Source of the DNA: UBA2387 sp019454665
GTDB taxonomy: Bacteria; Armatimonadota; Fimbriimonadia; Fimbriimonadales; Fimbriimonadaceae
Direction: 5' to 3'
NCBI GenBank assembly: GCA_045862995.1
Contig: BTVX01000001.1
Location: 124,001-188,000 of the forward strand
DNA length: 64,000 bases
Position numbers and translations under genes: made by a program. The notes below the pieces were generated by a model, which made no database searches, was not told the DNA's origin, and saw nothing but the letters and a program-made list of their open reading frames with translations. Shown here piece by piece: positions 1 to 9,411 of this stretch. Each line of letters opens with the position of its first letter. The stretch's first letter is position 1.

Positions 1-208
1 CGGGCCCGCCCTTGGGGCGGCCGAGGTGGCTGGCGACCACGAGCGAACCACCTTGCTCCAGCACGTGGCGAAGGGTCGGCAACGCCTCGACGATGCGGCG
101 GTCGTCGGTGATTCGGGTGCCGTCCAAGGGGACGTTGAAGTCGCAGCGCACGAACACGCGCTTTCCGTTCAAATCGGCGTCGCGGACGGTCTTCTTCTGG
201 AGTGCCAT
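1..208 (-). CDS. pgk: Phosphoglycerate kinase, N-terminal part (cut by window edge)
   Basis: Transfers phosphate between 1,3-bisphosphoglycerate and ADP in glycolysis. Only the first 69 residues are in the window; the rest lies beyond position 1. They contain the family's N-domain signatures RCDFNVPL (about residues 21-28) and ASHLGRPKG (about 60-68), the substrate-binding Arg and His loops. The ATG at 208 gives the usual N-terminus. A -10-like TACACT lies at 225-220 on the same strand, 11 nt before the start. Identification is firm; completeness cannot be judged. Confidence 0.95.
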   Translation of the reverse strand, partial: MALQKKTVRDADLNGKRVFVRCDFNVPLDGTRITDDRRIVEALPTLRHVLEQGGSLVVASHLGRPKGGP

Positions 209-346
209 GGTCGTCTGGAAGTGTACCGACGGGGACATCCGGCGGCTGGGGGCGTTTGGGTCCAATCGTTGCCGCGTTTGGGGACCGAAAAGGTGTTATC
301 ATCGGACAGACCGACGCGTTGGCGCGTCCGGTCGCAAGGTGTGTCT

Positions 347-1339
347 ATGATGAAGCGATTGTTGGCGGCGTCCCTGCTTGGCGCCATGGGTCTCATCGTT
401 GCGGGCGGCTGCCAGAGCGGCGGCGGCTCCTCCAGTACGGCCTCGGGCGGCGACAGCGGCAAGAAGATCAAGATCGGCGTTTCGGTTCCCGCCGCCGACC
501 ACGGCTGGACGGCCGGCGTCATCTGGTGGGCCAAGGAAGCCATGGCGCTCCATCCGGACATCGAGTGGCAGTTCCAGACGGCCGATACGCCCCAGACGCA
601 AATCTCCCAGATCGAGACGATGATGGCGGGCGGATTGGACGGCTTGGTCGTCCTCGCTACCGAGAGCGCCCCGTTGACGCCCGTGGCCGAAAAGGTCAGG
701 GAGCGAGGCATCTATCTGGTGAACGTGGACCGAGGCTTCCTCAAGCCCGTCGCCGACGTGTTCATCGAGGGCGACAACAAGGCGTTCGGTCGCAAGTCCG
801 CCGAGTTCATCGTCAACAAGCTCGGTGGTCAGGGCAAGATCATCGTTCTCGAGGGCATTCCGAGCACGGTGAACACCGACCGCGTCAACGCCGCGAACGC
901 GGTGTTCAAGGCGAACCCCGGCATCCAGGTGTTGGACAGCCAATCGGGCATGTGGAATCGCCAGAAGGCGTTCGAAGTCACTCAGGCCCTGCTCGTGAAG
1001 CACCCGCAGGTGGACGCCATCTGGGCCTCGGACGACGACATGGCGCTCGGCGCCGAGCAAGCGCTCAAGGAAGCCGGCCGCTCGAACGTTTGGATTCTCG
1101 GCGGCGCGGGCATGAAGGACATCGTCAAGCGCGTGATGGATCGCGACCCGCTCTATCCCGCCGACATCACGTATCCGCCTTCGATGATCGCCACCGGCAT
1201 CCAGATCGCGGCTTCCACCCTTCGTGGCGGCAACCGCGAGAAGGCCGCACCGTTCATGCCGAAGCACATGATGATCGACGTCGAACTCATCACGCCCGAG
1301 AACGCCAAGGACTACTACTTCGAGAAGTCCATCTTCTGA
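347..1339 (+). CDS. Sugar ABC transporter substrate-binding lipoprotein (RbsB-like)
   Basis: 330 residues. A signal peptide with a lipobox-like end (LIVAGGC, Cys22) is followed by a Ser/Gly-rich linker and a periplasmic-binding-protein type 1 fold (IKIGVSVPAADHGWTAG at the start of the domain; a second-lobe segment AIWASDDDMALGAEQALKEAG that contacts sugar in the family). Start chosen at 347 because it opens the signal peptide and follows AAGGTG; the frame stays open upstream but gives no sensible protein. No permease or ATPase gene lies beside it: pgk diverges on one side and a terminator closes the other, so it is an orphan receptor here. The ligand is probably a pentose or hexose; the sequence does not say which. 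Confidence 0.85.
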   Translation: MMKRLLAASLLGAMGLIVAGGCQSGGGSSSTASGGDSGKKIKIGVSVPAADHGWTAGVIWWAKEAMALHPDIEWQFQTADTPQTQISQIETMMAGGLDGLVVLATESAPLTPVAEKVRERGIYLVNVDRGFLKPVADVFIEGDNKAFGRKSAEFIVNKLGGQGKIIVLEGIPSTVNTDRVNAANAVFKANPGIQVLDSQSGMWNRQKAFEVTQALLVKHPQVDAIWASDDDMALGAEQALKEAGRSNVWILGGAGMKDIVKRVMDRDPLYPADITYPPSMIATGIQIAASTLRGGNREKAAPFMPKHMMIDVELITPENAKDYYFEKSIF

Positions 1340-1363
1340 AGCGTTTCCTGGATACCGACCGAT

Positions 1364-1400
1364 GATCAAGCCCCTCGGTTCGAGGGGCTTGGTCGTTTTT
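1364..1400 (+). terminator. Rho-independent terminator after the sugar-binding lipoprotein
   Basis: A 14-bp stem with one mismatch (arms 1364-1377 and 1381-1394, core AAGCCCCTCG/CGAGGGGCTT) and a 3-nt loop is followed by TTTTT at 1396-1400. It ends the plus-strand gene and also sits just downstream of the minus-strand RND pump gene. Confidence 0.85.
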
Positions 1401-1409
1401 GTCGAGGCG

Positions 1410-4400
1410 TCAGTCGTCTTCGGCTGGCGGGGTCCAGGTCCAATCGCGCCCCAAGAACGTCTTGTTCACCCACCGCGTGAAGTCGTCCACGTAGGTGTGC
1501 ATGATTGGAATGTCGAAGAGCGAGAGGATCGTACCCGCGATGAGCCCGCCTACGATCGCCATGGCCAAGGGCTGATAGGCGTCGAGCCCGGTCTTGGGCG
1601 CAAAGGCGATGGGCAGCATGACGACCATGGCGATACCCGCCGTCATCAGGATCGGGCGCAAGCGGTCCGGGCACGCCTTGGCGATGGCCTCGTCGCGCGG
1701 CATGCCTTGGTCGCGGTACTTCATGATCAGGTCAATCATCAACACGGCGGTGGTGATGTCCATGCCAGTAAGGACGATGATGCCCAGGATCGAAACGGTG
1801 CTGAACGCCTGATGCGCCAACCAAAGCGCGACGAAGACGCCGGCAAGTTCCAATGGCAACGAGGCGATCATTTGCAGCGGCTGCAGGAACCCGCGGAACT
1901 GGATGACGAGCACGAGGTACATCATCACCAGGGACAGCCCCAGCCCTTGAAGAAGCCGGCGGAACGAGTCCATCATCTGCGTCATGTCGCCGCGCATCTC
2001 CATGCCGTAGCCGGGTGGGAAGTTGATGGGCTCGACGCCGAGTTGCTTGTTGCCTCCGTAGGCGTTGGCCACCAGGTTCATCACTACATCCATGCTGGGC
2101 AGATCGCCGATGCGGTAATAGCCCGTGATGCCTACCACCCGTTTGAGCCCGTCCCGTTCGATGGCCGTGGGTGCATCGGCCTCCACCACTTCGGCGACCG
2201 ATTTGAGCGTTACTGGCCCATTCGGGGTCGAAAGGTACAGGTTCTCCAGGTCCTCCGGTGTGCGCCGGTCGTCTTCCCCGAGACGAATCGAGATGGTGTT
2301 TTGGCGGATGTTGGGTAGGCGGTACCACTCGGTGGTCAAGCCGCCTCGTGTGGCGTAGTAGGCTTGCTGGGCGATCTGGTCGGGGCTGAGGCCGACTTCC
2401 TGCGCCCGTTGCAGGTCCACGACGATGCGGTAGTCGGGGACACCCATGGTCCACGTCTTGCCGGGCTGATAGAGCTCGGGCATCTTTTCGGCGACCGCGA
2501 GCACCTCGTTGCCGATGCGGTCCAGTTCCTCGAGGTCGGGTCCGTAAATGTTGACGTGGATCGGAGCGGCTGCGGTCGCCATGACGTCCGACCCCATCTC
2601 CTTGATTTGAAGCCTCCTAAGGCCTGGGATCGTGCGCAACGCCTCCTCGTGTATCTCGTCCATGACCTCGAAGATCGTGCGGGGACGCGTGTCCTTGTCG
2701 GAGAACGTGAGCATCATCGCGGCTCCTCCGACTGCAGGCATTTGATAGCCGGTGAAGAAGGGCGTGTACGTCTCGAACATGGATTCGGCGCCTATCTCGA
2801 TGCTTGCCTTTTCGAGCTCGGGATGCTTGCGGAAGATGGTCTCCAACTGCTTCACAGCCCGTTCGGTGCCTTCGAACGAAGTACCGGGCTCCATCTCCAG
2901 GAAGGCGCTCGCCTGCCCGGTGTCGGCCAACGGCATCATCTCCGACCCGATGAAGTAGTAGAACGAGCCGCCGACAATGAGGGTCGCCATGACCCGCGTG
3001 AAGTTGGCGAACCGGTGCTTCAGCAACCATCGAATGGACCGCTCGTAACCCCGCTCCATGCGATCGAGCCCGCGTTGGAACGGATCCAAAACGCGGTACA
3101 GGAGTCCGAGGACGGGGTGCCTCCGCTCTTGGTCGCGCACGCTCTCGGGGCGAAGCAGTTTGGCGCAGAGGAGCGCCGTCAAGGTGAAGCTCACGAGCAT
3201 CGAGGCGAGCAGCCCGAAGATGAGGGGCCACACAAGCTCGACGAACATCAGTCCGACGATGCCACCCGAGAAAATCAGCGGAAGCAACGCGAGGACGATC
3301 ATCACTGTGGACGAGATGACTGCCAACCTGACCTCGGCGATGCCGTCAATCGTGGCTTGCTTGGGCGTCTTGCCCATGCGCAAGTGCCGTTCGACCGCGT
3401 GGATGTCAATGATCGAGTCGTCCACCAGGCGTCCGATGCTGAGCAGCAGCCCGATAAGGGTGCCGCTGTTGAACGTCATGCCGAACGGCACCATCATGAG
3501 GACCGCGATGGCCAGACTCGTCGGGAGAGTGACCATCGCGATCAGAGTCCCGCGCCACTCGCCCAAGAACAAGAACACGACGATCGCTGTGAGGATCACG
3601 GCCAACGCCAGCTCGTGCCAGACGTTGTCGAAGAGGATCTCGACAAAGTGCGCGTTGTCGTAGGCGACGTCGAACTCAAGACCTGGATACTCGCGCTCCA
3701 GGGCTTCGACGACTTTCATGACGGCGGGAACCACTTGTGCGGAACTCGCCCCGGGATTCTGAATGACGCTGACCGAAACCGATGCGTAGGTGGTTCCCGC
3801 TTCGCCGTCGTAGAATCGGTACGCGCTGCGCCTCTCCCAGTGGGCGTCCAACACTTCGGCAACATCGCGGATGTAGATCACCTTCTGCGGCGCGTTGGCG
3901 GGCGGGCCGCGCGGCGCTTCGGTTTCGGCGGGAGCGGAGGCCATGCCGCCCATTCCGCCCATCGGTGTGGGCGTGGATGCCTGGGCGCCCTCTGGCGAAC
4001 CAGCTGCGGCGATAGGGAAGTTGGCGACGTCGTCTGCGCTGGAGGCGCGCGTCTCGACTCGGATGATCGCCTCGTTTTCGCCATCGGTAAGGGTGCCGCC
4101 GGAGGCCGCAACGTTGGCTCGGTCTATCGCATTGCGAACGTCGAGGATCGAGAGCTTGTAAGCGGCGAGCTTCTCTCGGTCCACGACCACCTGCATCTGT
4201 CGCCGATAGCCGCCAAAGGGCACGACGGAGAACACGTTCTCCACGGACTTCAGGCGCTGGATCGCCGTGTTGTCGGCGAACTCGCGCACCTTCACCATGT
4301 CCCAGCCTTTCTCGGGATCGCCTCGCAGCGAGAGCGTCAAGATCGGCAGGTTGAGGGGGTCGATCGGGACGACGAACGACGGCTTGAGGTTGGCGCCCGT

Positions 4401-4796
4401 GGCCGGAAGGTTGGCCTGCGTCACGTTCATCAGCGACTGGACGTCGGTGATGGCGCGCTGCATGTTGGTGCCGTACGGGTATTCGAGCGCGACGATCGAG
4501 AACCCGTCCTGCGACGTGCTCCGGATGTAGCGGAGACCCTTGAGGTTCACCAGTTGTTCTTCGATGGGCTTGGAGACGTAGGTCTCCATCTCCTGGGCCG
4601 AGAGTCCTGGCATCATCGTGACGACGCCGATCATCGGGCTTTCGACATAGGGGGCGAAGCGGCGAGGCATCTTCTGGATCGCCATCCAAGCCAGCGCCAT
4701 CATCGCGGCGTAGAACGCCAGAACCGCGTAGGGATGCTCGATGCTCCACTTGTGGATGAGGTGGAGCGCGTTCAGGTGGCGCGGCCTTCCGTTCAT
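1410..4796 (-). CDS. RND efflux pump inner-membrane permease (CusA/CzcA-like)
   Basis: 1128 residues, longer than the usual 1030-1050. It is the proton-driven pump of a tripartite exporter spanning inner membrane, periplasm and outer membrane. A first membrane helix (about residues 19-37) is followed by the porter domain, then the helix cluster with the TM4 segment LSIGRLVDDSIIDIHAVERH carrying the charged residues expected for proton relay. A Gly/Met/Pro-rich insertion near residues 260-300 (PMGGMGGMA) accounts for some of the extra length and could bind soft metal ions. The start overlaps the stop of the adaptor gene by 4 nt (ATGA). Heavy-metal (HME) substrate is inferred from the neighbours; a drug-type HAE1 pump is the alternative. 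Confidence 0.88.
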   Translation of the reverse strand: MNGRPRHLNALHLIHKWSIEHPYAVLAFYAAMMALAWMAIQKMPRRFAPYVESPMIGVVTMMPGLSAQEMETYVSKPIEEQLVNLKGLRYIRSTSQDGFSIVALEYPYGTNMQRAITDVQSLMNVTQANLPATGANLKPSFVVPIDPLNLPILTLSLRGDPEKGWDMVKVREFADNTAIQRLKSVENVFSVVPFGGYRRQMQVVVDREKLAAYKLSILDVRNAIDRANVAASGGTLTDGENEAIIRVETRASSADDVANFPIAAAGSPEGAQASTPTPMGGMGGMASAPAETEAPRGPPANAPQKVIYIRDVAEVLDAHWERRSAYRFYDGEAGTTYASVSVSVIQNPGASSAQVVPAVMKVVEALEREYPGLEFDVAYDNAHFVEILFDNVWHELALAVILTAIVVFLFLGEWRGTLIAMVTLPTSLAIAVLMMVPFGMTFNSGTLIGLLLSIGRLVDDSIIDIHAVERHLRMGKTPKQATIDGIAEVRLAVISSTVMIVLALLPLIFSGGIVGLMFVELVWPLIFGLLASMLVSFTLTALLCAKLLRPESVRDQERRHPVLGLLYRVLDPFQRGLDRMERGYERSIRWLLKHRFANFTRVMATLIVGGSFYYFIGSEMMPLADTGQASAFLEMEPGTSFEGTERAVKQLETIFRKHPELEKASIEIGAESMFETYTPFFTGYQMPAVGGAAMMLTFSDKDTRPRTIFEVMDEIHEEALRTIPGLRRLQIKEMGSDVMATAAAPIHVNIYGPDLEELDRIGNEVLAVAEKMPELYQPGKTWTMGVPDYRIVVDLQRAQEVGLSPDQIAQQAYYATRGGLTTEWYRLPNIRQNTISIRLGEDDRRTPEDLENLYLSTPNGPVTLKSVAEVVEADAPTAIERDGLKRVVGITGYYRIGDLPSMDVVMNLVANAYGGNKQLGVEPINFPPGYGMEMRGDMTQMMDSFRRLLQGLGLSLVMMYLVLVIQFRGFLQPLQMIASLPLELAGVFVALWLAHQAFSTVSILGIIVLTGMDITTAVLMIDLIMKYRDQGMPRDEAIAKACPDRLRPILMTAGIAMVVMLPIAFAPKTGLDAYQPLAMAIVGGLIAGTILSLFDIPIMHTYVDDFTRWVNKTFLGRDWTWTPPAEDD

Positions 4797-7147
4797 CGCA
4801 CGACGACCTTGCCTCGGTACATGTCCATGCCGCAGGCGAACTTGATCTCACCGGGTGGCTGAGCGGGAATCTCGACCTTCACGGGCTCGCGATGGGGCAA
4901 GGTCTTCTCGATGTCCAGCGTGGGAAACACCAAACTGTCTCCGCACGAGGGATCGGCCTGCCGGACGAACGTGATCGTGAACGCCTTGCCGGCCGGAACG
5001 GTCAGCGTCGCGGGCTCGTAGCCGCGCTCCGTGACCGTGACCGTCAGGTCGCTTGTGAACGCCTCCGAAGTCCGAGCGACGACGCGCTGCCCCGGCTGGA
5101 GCATCGCCGACGGACGTGCGACCACTTGCTCGCCTTGCGCGAGGCCCTCGACCACGGCGACGTTCCTGCCCGATCGCGCTCCCAGCCGTACGGGTTGTCG
5201 GCGCAGGGTGAACTCGGCGTTCATCGCCGGCTCGGCGACCCAGACGAAAGCCGACTCGTCGTTGGCCAACACGCCTCCCGTGGCCGCTGCGTGACGCACG
5301 ACGGCCGACATGGGAACGACCAACGCGTCCTGCGACTCCCCGACTTCGAACTCGAGCGTCAGGAACTGGCCCGGCCTGACGGCTTCCGTTGCGTTGGCGA
5401 AGATCGCTTCGACGATGCCCGTGCGGGAGACAGGGTCCACGCTCGGCGCGACGGAACTCACGCGGACTTCCAAGGGCGGGTTCTCCGACCCGTGGATGGT
5501 GACCAACGCCCTGGCCCCGACGGCGATGCGAGCCAGGTCTAGCGCCGGCACGTTGGCTTGGAGCCGGATCGGGGCGAGTTGCGCTACGCGCAGCACGGCC
5601 TGACCGGGCATGACCACCTGCCCCGGTGCGATGAGGCGCTGGACAACCAAGCCATCGGTTTCGCTGCGCAGCTCGGAGTAGCCGCGAAGCGTCGCCGCGC
5701 CTCGCAACCCAGCATCGGCTTCGCGGGCCATAGCCTCTTCTTGCGAGATTCGAGCCGCTGCGGCTCTCTCGGCGGTACGCGCGCGTTGGAGGGCCGCCTC
5801 TTTGGCGCGAATGGCCTCTCGCGCCTGGGCGGACTTGCGGGCATAAGCCGCCGCTTCCGACCGGGCGCGCTCCCACGCGGCCTCGGCCGCATCTCGCATG
5901 GCTTCGCTCCTCCGCTGTCGCTCCTGGGCCAAGCGCACCATCTCCTGGGCGCGCTTGTGGTCCGCTTGGGCGCGCTGGAACTCATCGCGGGTCAGCGCGC
6001 CCCGTTCGTGAAGGCTGCGCGCTCTCTGGAATTCGGCGTTCTGATACTCCAGATCGGCCTGTGCGGAGGAGACTTCGGCGGACATCGCGGCGGCTTCGGC
6101 CTTGGCGGCCCGGATATCGGCTTCCGCCACCGTCTGGCCGTGCTGCGCCGCCAGAGCCATTTGGTGGGCTTCGTCGGCTTCGGCACGCGCCATCATCAGT
6201 TCGGCTTGGGCTTGCTGGATCTCCTCGGCCTTCTCGCGCGCCTCCAGAGCAGCGACGCCGACCCCCTCGCGGGCACGGGTGGCGGCGGCCCGCCTCATGG
6301 CGACCTCCGGATCGGTGAGCGACGTATCGAGCCGGGCGAGCAACCGGCCCTTGGAGACTCGGTCGCCCACATAGACCGGCATCTCGACGATCGCACCGGA
6401 AACCCGTGCGACCACGTCGTGCTCGACGAACCCAACGGCTTGGCCCGAGTACGAAACCGTCGCACCAAGGGGCCGGGCAACCACCTCGACGAGGTCCACC
6501 GTGTGGACGCCTTCGGGGGCGGGCGTGTTCATCTCCATCGCCTGGGATTCGATGGGAGTCATGGCACCTGGGCGGCGCAGGTTGTTGACCGCCCAGATCG
6601 CGGCGCCCAGGGCCCCGAACAGAAGGAGCAACGAACGGGCCGTTTTGAAGTTGAAGATGCCGCTCCATGCGACGCGCTGGCCGGTCAGTCTCATTCGCCA
6701 CACGATGAAAGCGGCCAGGCCGACGCCCCCGGCGATCAGGGCCACCCGACCCCAGGGGAACCCCTCCGATCCCGACGTGTTCTCGCCGGTGCGGAACGTG
6801 GCGACGCCCGATTCACCGTTGACCGTGACGGTGACTTCGTAGAGTCCCGCCATCGAGAACACCGCGGGCACCAGATAGACCCCTGGCGAGCCCTCTGGCC
6901 GGGCGGGTTGCTCTCGCTCCCCCATGTTCATCCCGGGCATGCTGGCGATGGCCCGAACTTCGGCGCCTTCGACCGGCTTGCCCGCAGCGTCGGCTACCGA
7001 GACGACCAGATTCGCCTTTCCAATGGGGATGACGGCCGGGTCGGTCACGACTTCGATGCGGAACGAGGCGGTTTGGATGCTAGCCGCCCACGATGCGACG
7101 GCGAGGAGGAACAGGAGGAGCGAGAGGGTGAAGCGCATGGGGGTCAC
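4793..7147 (-). CDS. RND periplasmic adaptor with FixH-like N-terminus and C-terminal cupredoxin domain
   Basis: 784 residues, about twice a normal membrane-fusion protein. Order: signal peptide (1-21); FixH/YtkA-like beta domain to about 120; two hydrophobic segments near 130-150 and 165-185; HlyD/CusB-type core with lipoyl halves, the first near VVARVSGAIVEMPVYVGDRV, split by a long Ala/Glu/Arg coiled coil (about 275-480); beta-barrel; and a final region of about 85 residues resembling a cupredoxin, with candidate metal ligands in DPSCGD, LPHREP and FACGMDMYRG. It links the pump to the TolC channel. The cupredoxin-like tail argues for copper or silver. The ATG overlaps the stop of the upstream lipoprotein gene (ATGA). 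Family certain, domain ends approximate. Confidence 0.85.
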   Translation of the reverse strand: MTPMRFTLSLLLFLLAVASWAASIQTASFRIEVVTDPAVIPIGKANLVVSVADAAGKPVEGAEVRAIASMPGMNMGEREQPARPEGSPGVYLVPAVFSMAGLYEVTVTVNGESGVATFRTGENTSGSEGFPWGRVALIAGGVGLAAFIVWRMRLTGQRVAWSGIFNFKTARSLLLLFGALGAAIWAVNNLRRPGAMTPIESQAMEMNTPAPEGVHTVDLVEVVARPLGATVSYSGQAVGFVEHDVVARVSGAIVEMPVYVGDRVSKGRLLARLDTSLTDPEVAMRRAAATRAREGVGVAALEAREKAEEIQQAQAELMMARAEADEAHQMALAAQHGQTVAEADIRAAKAEAAAMSAEVSSAQADLEYQNAEFQRARSLHERGALTRDEFQRAQADHKRAQEMVRLAQERQRRSEAMRDAAEAAWERARSEAAAYARKSAQAREAIRAKEAALQRARTAERAAAARISQEEAMAREADAGLRGAATLRGYSELRSETDGLVVQRLIAPGQVVMPGQAVLRVAQLAPIRLQANVPALDLARIAVGARALVTIHGSENPPLEVRVSSVAPSVDPVSRTGIVEAIFANATEAVRPGQFLTLEFEVGESQDALVVPMSAVVRHAAATGGVLANDESAFVWVAEPAMNAEFTLRRQPVRLGARSGRNVAVVEGLAQGEQVVARPSAMLQPGQRVVARTSEAFTSDLTVTVTERGYEPATLTVPAGKAFTITFVRQADPSCGDSLVFPTLDIEKTLPHREPVKVEIPAQPPGEIKFACGMDMYRGKVVVR

Positions 7148-7611
7148 TCGATGGCGGTGAATCGGTACTTGGCGATCTCGTCGTGGCCGCTGCCGGCGCC
7201 GAGGATCGCTTCGAGGTGGTAGTCGCCTGCCGTGGGAATCTCCACGGTGGCTTCGAACTGGCCGACGCCGGTCTCTTGGGCGTCCGCGACCGGCAGCTGA
7301 TCGCCGTCAATCTTGGTGATGCGGACCTGGACGGGAAGACCGGAGGCGGGTTGACCGTGGTGGTCGGCCATGATCGTGAACTTGACCGAGCCCACCTTGG
7401 GTTCGGTCGGGTCGGACGTCACTTTCACACCAAAGTGCGCGCCGCCCACGATCGCGCCGAGGTTCGGCGCCTTGGCCGTGGTCGGTTCGCTGGGTGCGGG
7501 TGCGTTCGCGGTTTCGTTGCCGGCAGGGGAAGCCGTGGATTCCTTGGGCGGCTCCGAGCAACCGAAGGCCAGGAGCGGGACGGCGAGAGCGAGGAAGGGG
7601 AGGTTCTTCAT
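7144..7611 (-). CDS. FixH/YtkA-like lipoprotein of the metal-efflux operon
   Basis: 155 residues. Lipobox LLAFGC puts the lipidated Cys at 18, followed by a disordered Ala/Pro/Thr linker and a beta-rich domain (FGVKVTSDPTEPKVGSVKF) like the YtkA/FixH domain that also opens the adjoining adaptor. It is probably membrane-anchored in the periplasm as a metal-binding or assembly accessory; no enzymatic motif is visible. The start overlaps the TolC stop and its own stop overlaps the adaptor start (both ATGA), so translation is coupled along the operon. Confidence 0.7.
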   Translation of the reverse strand: MKNLPFLALAVPLLAFGCSEPPKESTASPAGNETANAPAPSEPTTAKAPNLGAIVGGAHFGVKVTSDPTEPKVGSVKFTIMADHHGQPASGLPVQVRITKIDGDQLPVADAQETGVGQFEATVEIPTAGDYHLEAILGAGSGHDEIAKYRFTAIE

Positions 7612-8888
7612 GGTTGTTCCTTTGCTGTCCGACCGGAGGCGCGTTCGAGACGCGCCAGGGCCAGCCGGTGATCGAAAAGCGCTTGAGCCAGGGCCAACCG
7701 TGCCTCGGCCACGAGGCGGAGCCCGTCGAGTTGTTCGAGGAGAATCCCCTTGCCGGCTTCGACTCGCAGCCGCACGACGTCGTAGGCGGCCTCTGCCGCG
7801 GCGACCGACGATCGGGCGGCTTCCACGTCTTGTGCGGCCGTCTGGAGGTCTAGCCAAGCCTGACGCACTTGGGTCTCGACCTCGAGCCGCATCGCGCGCA
7901 GCATGGCGGTTTCGCGATCCACCATGGCCCGCATCGCCGAAGCCATCGCCCGACGCTCGCCACCGTCGTAGAGGGGGATGGTCAGCACCACCCCGAACGT
8001 GGAACCCCGCATCATCGGGTCGCCCGAAGCGTCCGCCATCGCCTGGCCGTAGACCTGGGGTGCGGACCGCGCCGTCGCCGCCCGGACCTCGGCTTGAGCG
8101 GCTGCGATCAGAGCTTGGGCAGCCTGGATCAAACCCCGATGCTCCAGGGCGTTGGCCAGCGAGTCGTCCAGCGTCCAGGGGTTCTCGGTCTGGACCAAGG
8201 CGCCCACTGTGGGGCGAGGCGCACCCGGATCGCCGCCGATGACTTGCTGAAGCCCGATGAGCGCCTTGTCCCGGGAGTTCTCCGCGGCGCGCAAGTCGCG
8301 CTGAGCCATCAGCGACTCCGTTTGAACGCGGAGGACGGAGGCCTGGAGGTCTTTGCCTTCCTCGAACCGGGCCTGAGTGGTGCGCAGCATCTCTTCGACG
8401 GCCTTCAGTCGCGCGCGCTGGGCCGCCACGCGTTCCTGCTCGAGCAGTGCTGTCAAGTACGCTTCCTTGACGGCCAAGAGGGTTTCGGCAACGACCTCGT
8501 CCACCGCGCCCCCGATGGCGGCCGCGCGCGCTTTGGCTGCCGCGGATCGGGATTCCAACAGACCTCCGGAGTAGAGCGGCAACATCAGCATGAGGTTGCC
8601 CACCGTCGTGCGTCCGGCCGGCATCGCCATGGTGGTGTCCGGCATGCCGCCCATGGTTTGGAGCGTCGCGCCGTTGCGCGAATCGGCATAGAACCCGTTG
8701 CCGGTCAACTTTGGACCGAGGTTGCTCTGTGCCGCACGCCACTCGCCGACTTTGGAACGCGCTTCGGCTTGGGCTGCCACGATGGAAGGTGCTTGACGGC
8801 GCGCCGTGGCGAGAGCCTCTTCGAGGGTGAGAGCGGTCTGCGCAGACGCGAGACCCGGAACCAATGCGAACCAGAGAGTTGCTTTCAT
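7608..8888 (-). CDS. TolC/CusC-family outer-membrane efflux channel
   Basis: 426 residues with a signal peptide ending near GLASAQ, then two related helical repeats typical of outer-membrane efflux proteins (LTLEEALATARRQAPSIVAAQ at the start of the first, PWTLDDSLANALEHRG at the start of the second), rich in Ala/Arg/Glu. It forms the outer-membrane duct for the pump encoded downstream. Start set at 8888 (MKATLWF), which overlaps the previous stop by 4 nt; the longer frame upstream has no signal sequence at its start. Confidence 0.88.
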   Translation of the reverse strand: MKATLWFALVPGLASAQTALTLEEALATARRQAPSIVAAQAEARSKVGEWRAAQSNLGPKLTGNGFYADSRNGATLQTMGGMPDTTMAMPAGRTTVGNLMLMLPLYSGGLLESRSAAAKARAAAIGGAVDEVVAETLLAVKEAYLTALLEQERVAAQRARLKAVEEMLRTTQARFEEGKDLQASVLRVQTESLMAQRDLRAAENSRDKALIGLQQVIGGDPGAPRPTVGALVQTENPWTLDDSLANALEHRGLIQAAQALIAAAQAEVRAATARSAPQVYGQAMADASGDPMMRGSTFGVVLTIPLYDGGERRAMASAMRAMVDRETAMLRAMRLEVETQVRQAWLDLQTAAQDVEAARSSVAAAEAAYDVVRLRVEAGKGILLEQLDGLRLVAEARLALAQALFDHRLALARLERASGRTAKEQP

Positions 8889-9334
8889 GGCAGGTCCTCG
8901 ACGGCGGCCAGCGCCCGCCGCCAAGCGGCTTCACGGGCCCGATCGTATCGAGCCGACAGTTCGGAATAGCCCTGCAGACTCGTCCGAAGGCCCTCGACCG
9001 AGCCCGGACGCTCCGGAAGACCGTTCGAGTGACGCCGCATTTCGGATTCAAGGGCTTCGCGTTCGACGCGCCAAGCTTCGGAGATCCGCTCGACCTCGGC
9101 ACGCTGCGCGGGCGTCAGGGGCCGCGCGAGCAGGTCTTCGGGCACAGGTTTGACCAAGGGCGGAGGGGTCCGGGCGACCTTCGCCCTTTCGCGTGCGGCT
9201 TGGATGTTCGACGGTTCGTCGAGCGGGCGCGGAGCCCACAGGAACACGCCGACGGAAGCCACTGCGGCAAGGCCCAGGCCTGGACCGACGATGAATCTAC
9301 CGACTTTCAATGGCCGCCTCTTTGGCGCGGCCAT
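8885..9334 (-). CDS. Membrane-anchored periplasmic metal-sensor-like protein (ZraP/CnrX type)
   Basis: 149 residues: a positively charged N-terminus, one hydrophobic anchor (about 14-31), then an all-helical periplasmic region with an LTPAQRAEVERI segment resembling the LTxxQ motif of the Spy/ZraP/CnrX group. Members of this group chelate metals or sense them for an anti-sigma factor. No sigma or anti-sigma gene is next to it. The stop overlaps the TolC start (ATGA), placing it in the efflux operon. Similarity is by pattern only. Confidence 0.55.
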   Translation of the reverse strand: MAAPKRRPLKVGRFIVGPGLGLAAVASVGVFLWAPRPLDEPSNIQAARERAKVARTPPPLVKPVPEDLLARPLTPAQRAEVERISEAWRVEREALESEMRRHSNGLPERPGSVEGLRTSLQGYSELSARYDRAREAAWRRALAAVEDLP

Positions 9335-9411
9335 TGCGTAATGATTGGGATCATGGCAACTCGCAAACGGGTGGGCCGCTCGACGCTACGCGTCAAACGG
9401 AAGGACGAATC

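Noticed and set aside
2364..4862. 832-codon plus-strand open frame opposite the RND pump
   Set aside because: Low-complexity His/Arg/Asp-rich shadow of the pump gene.
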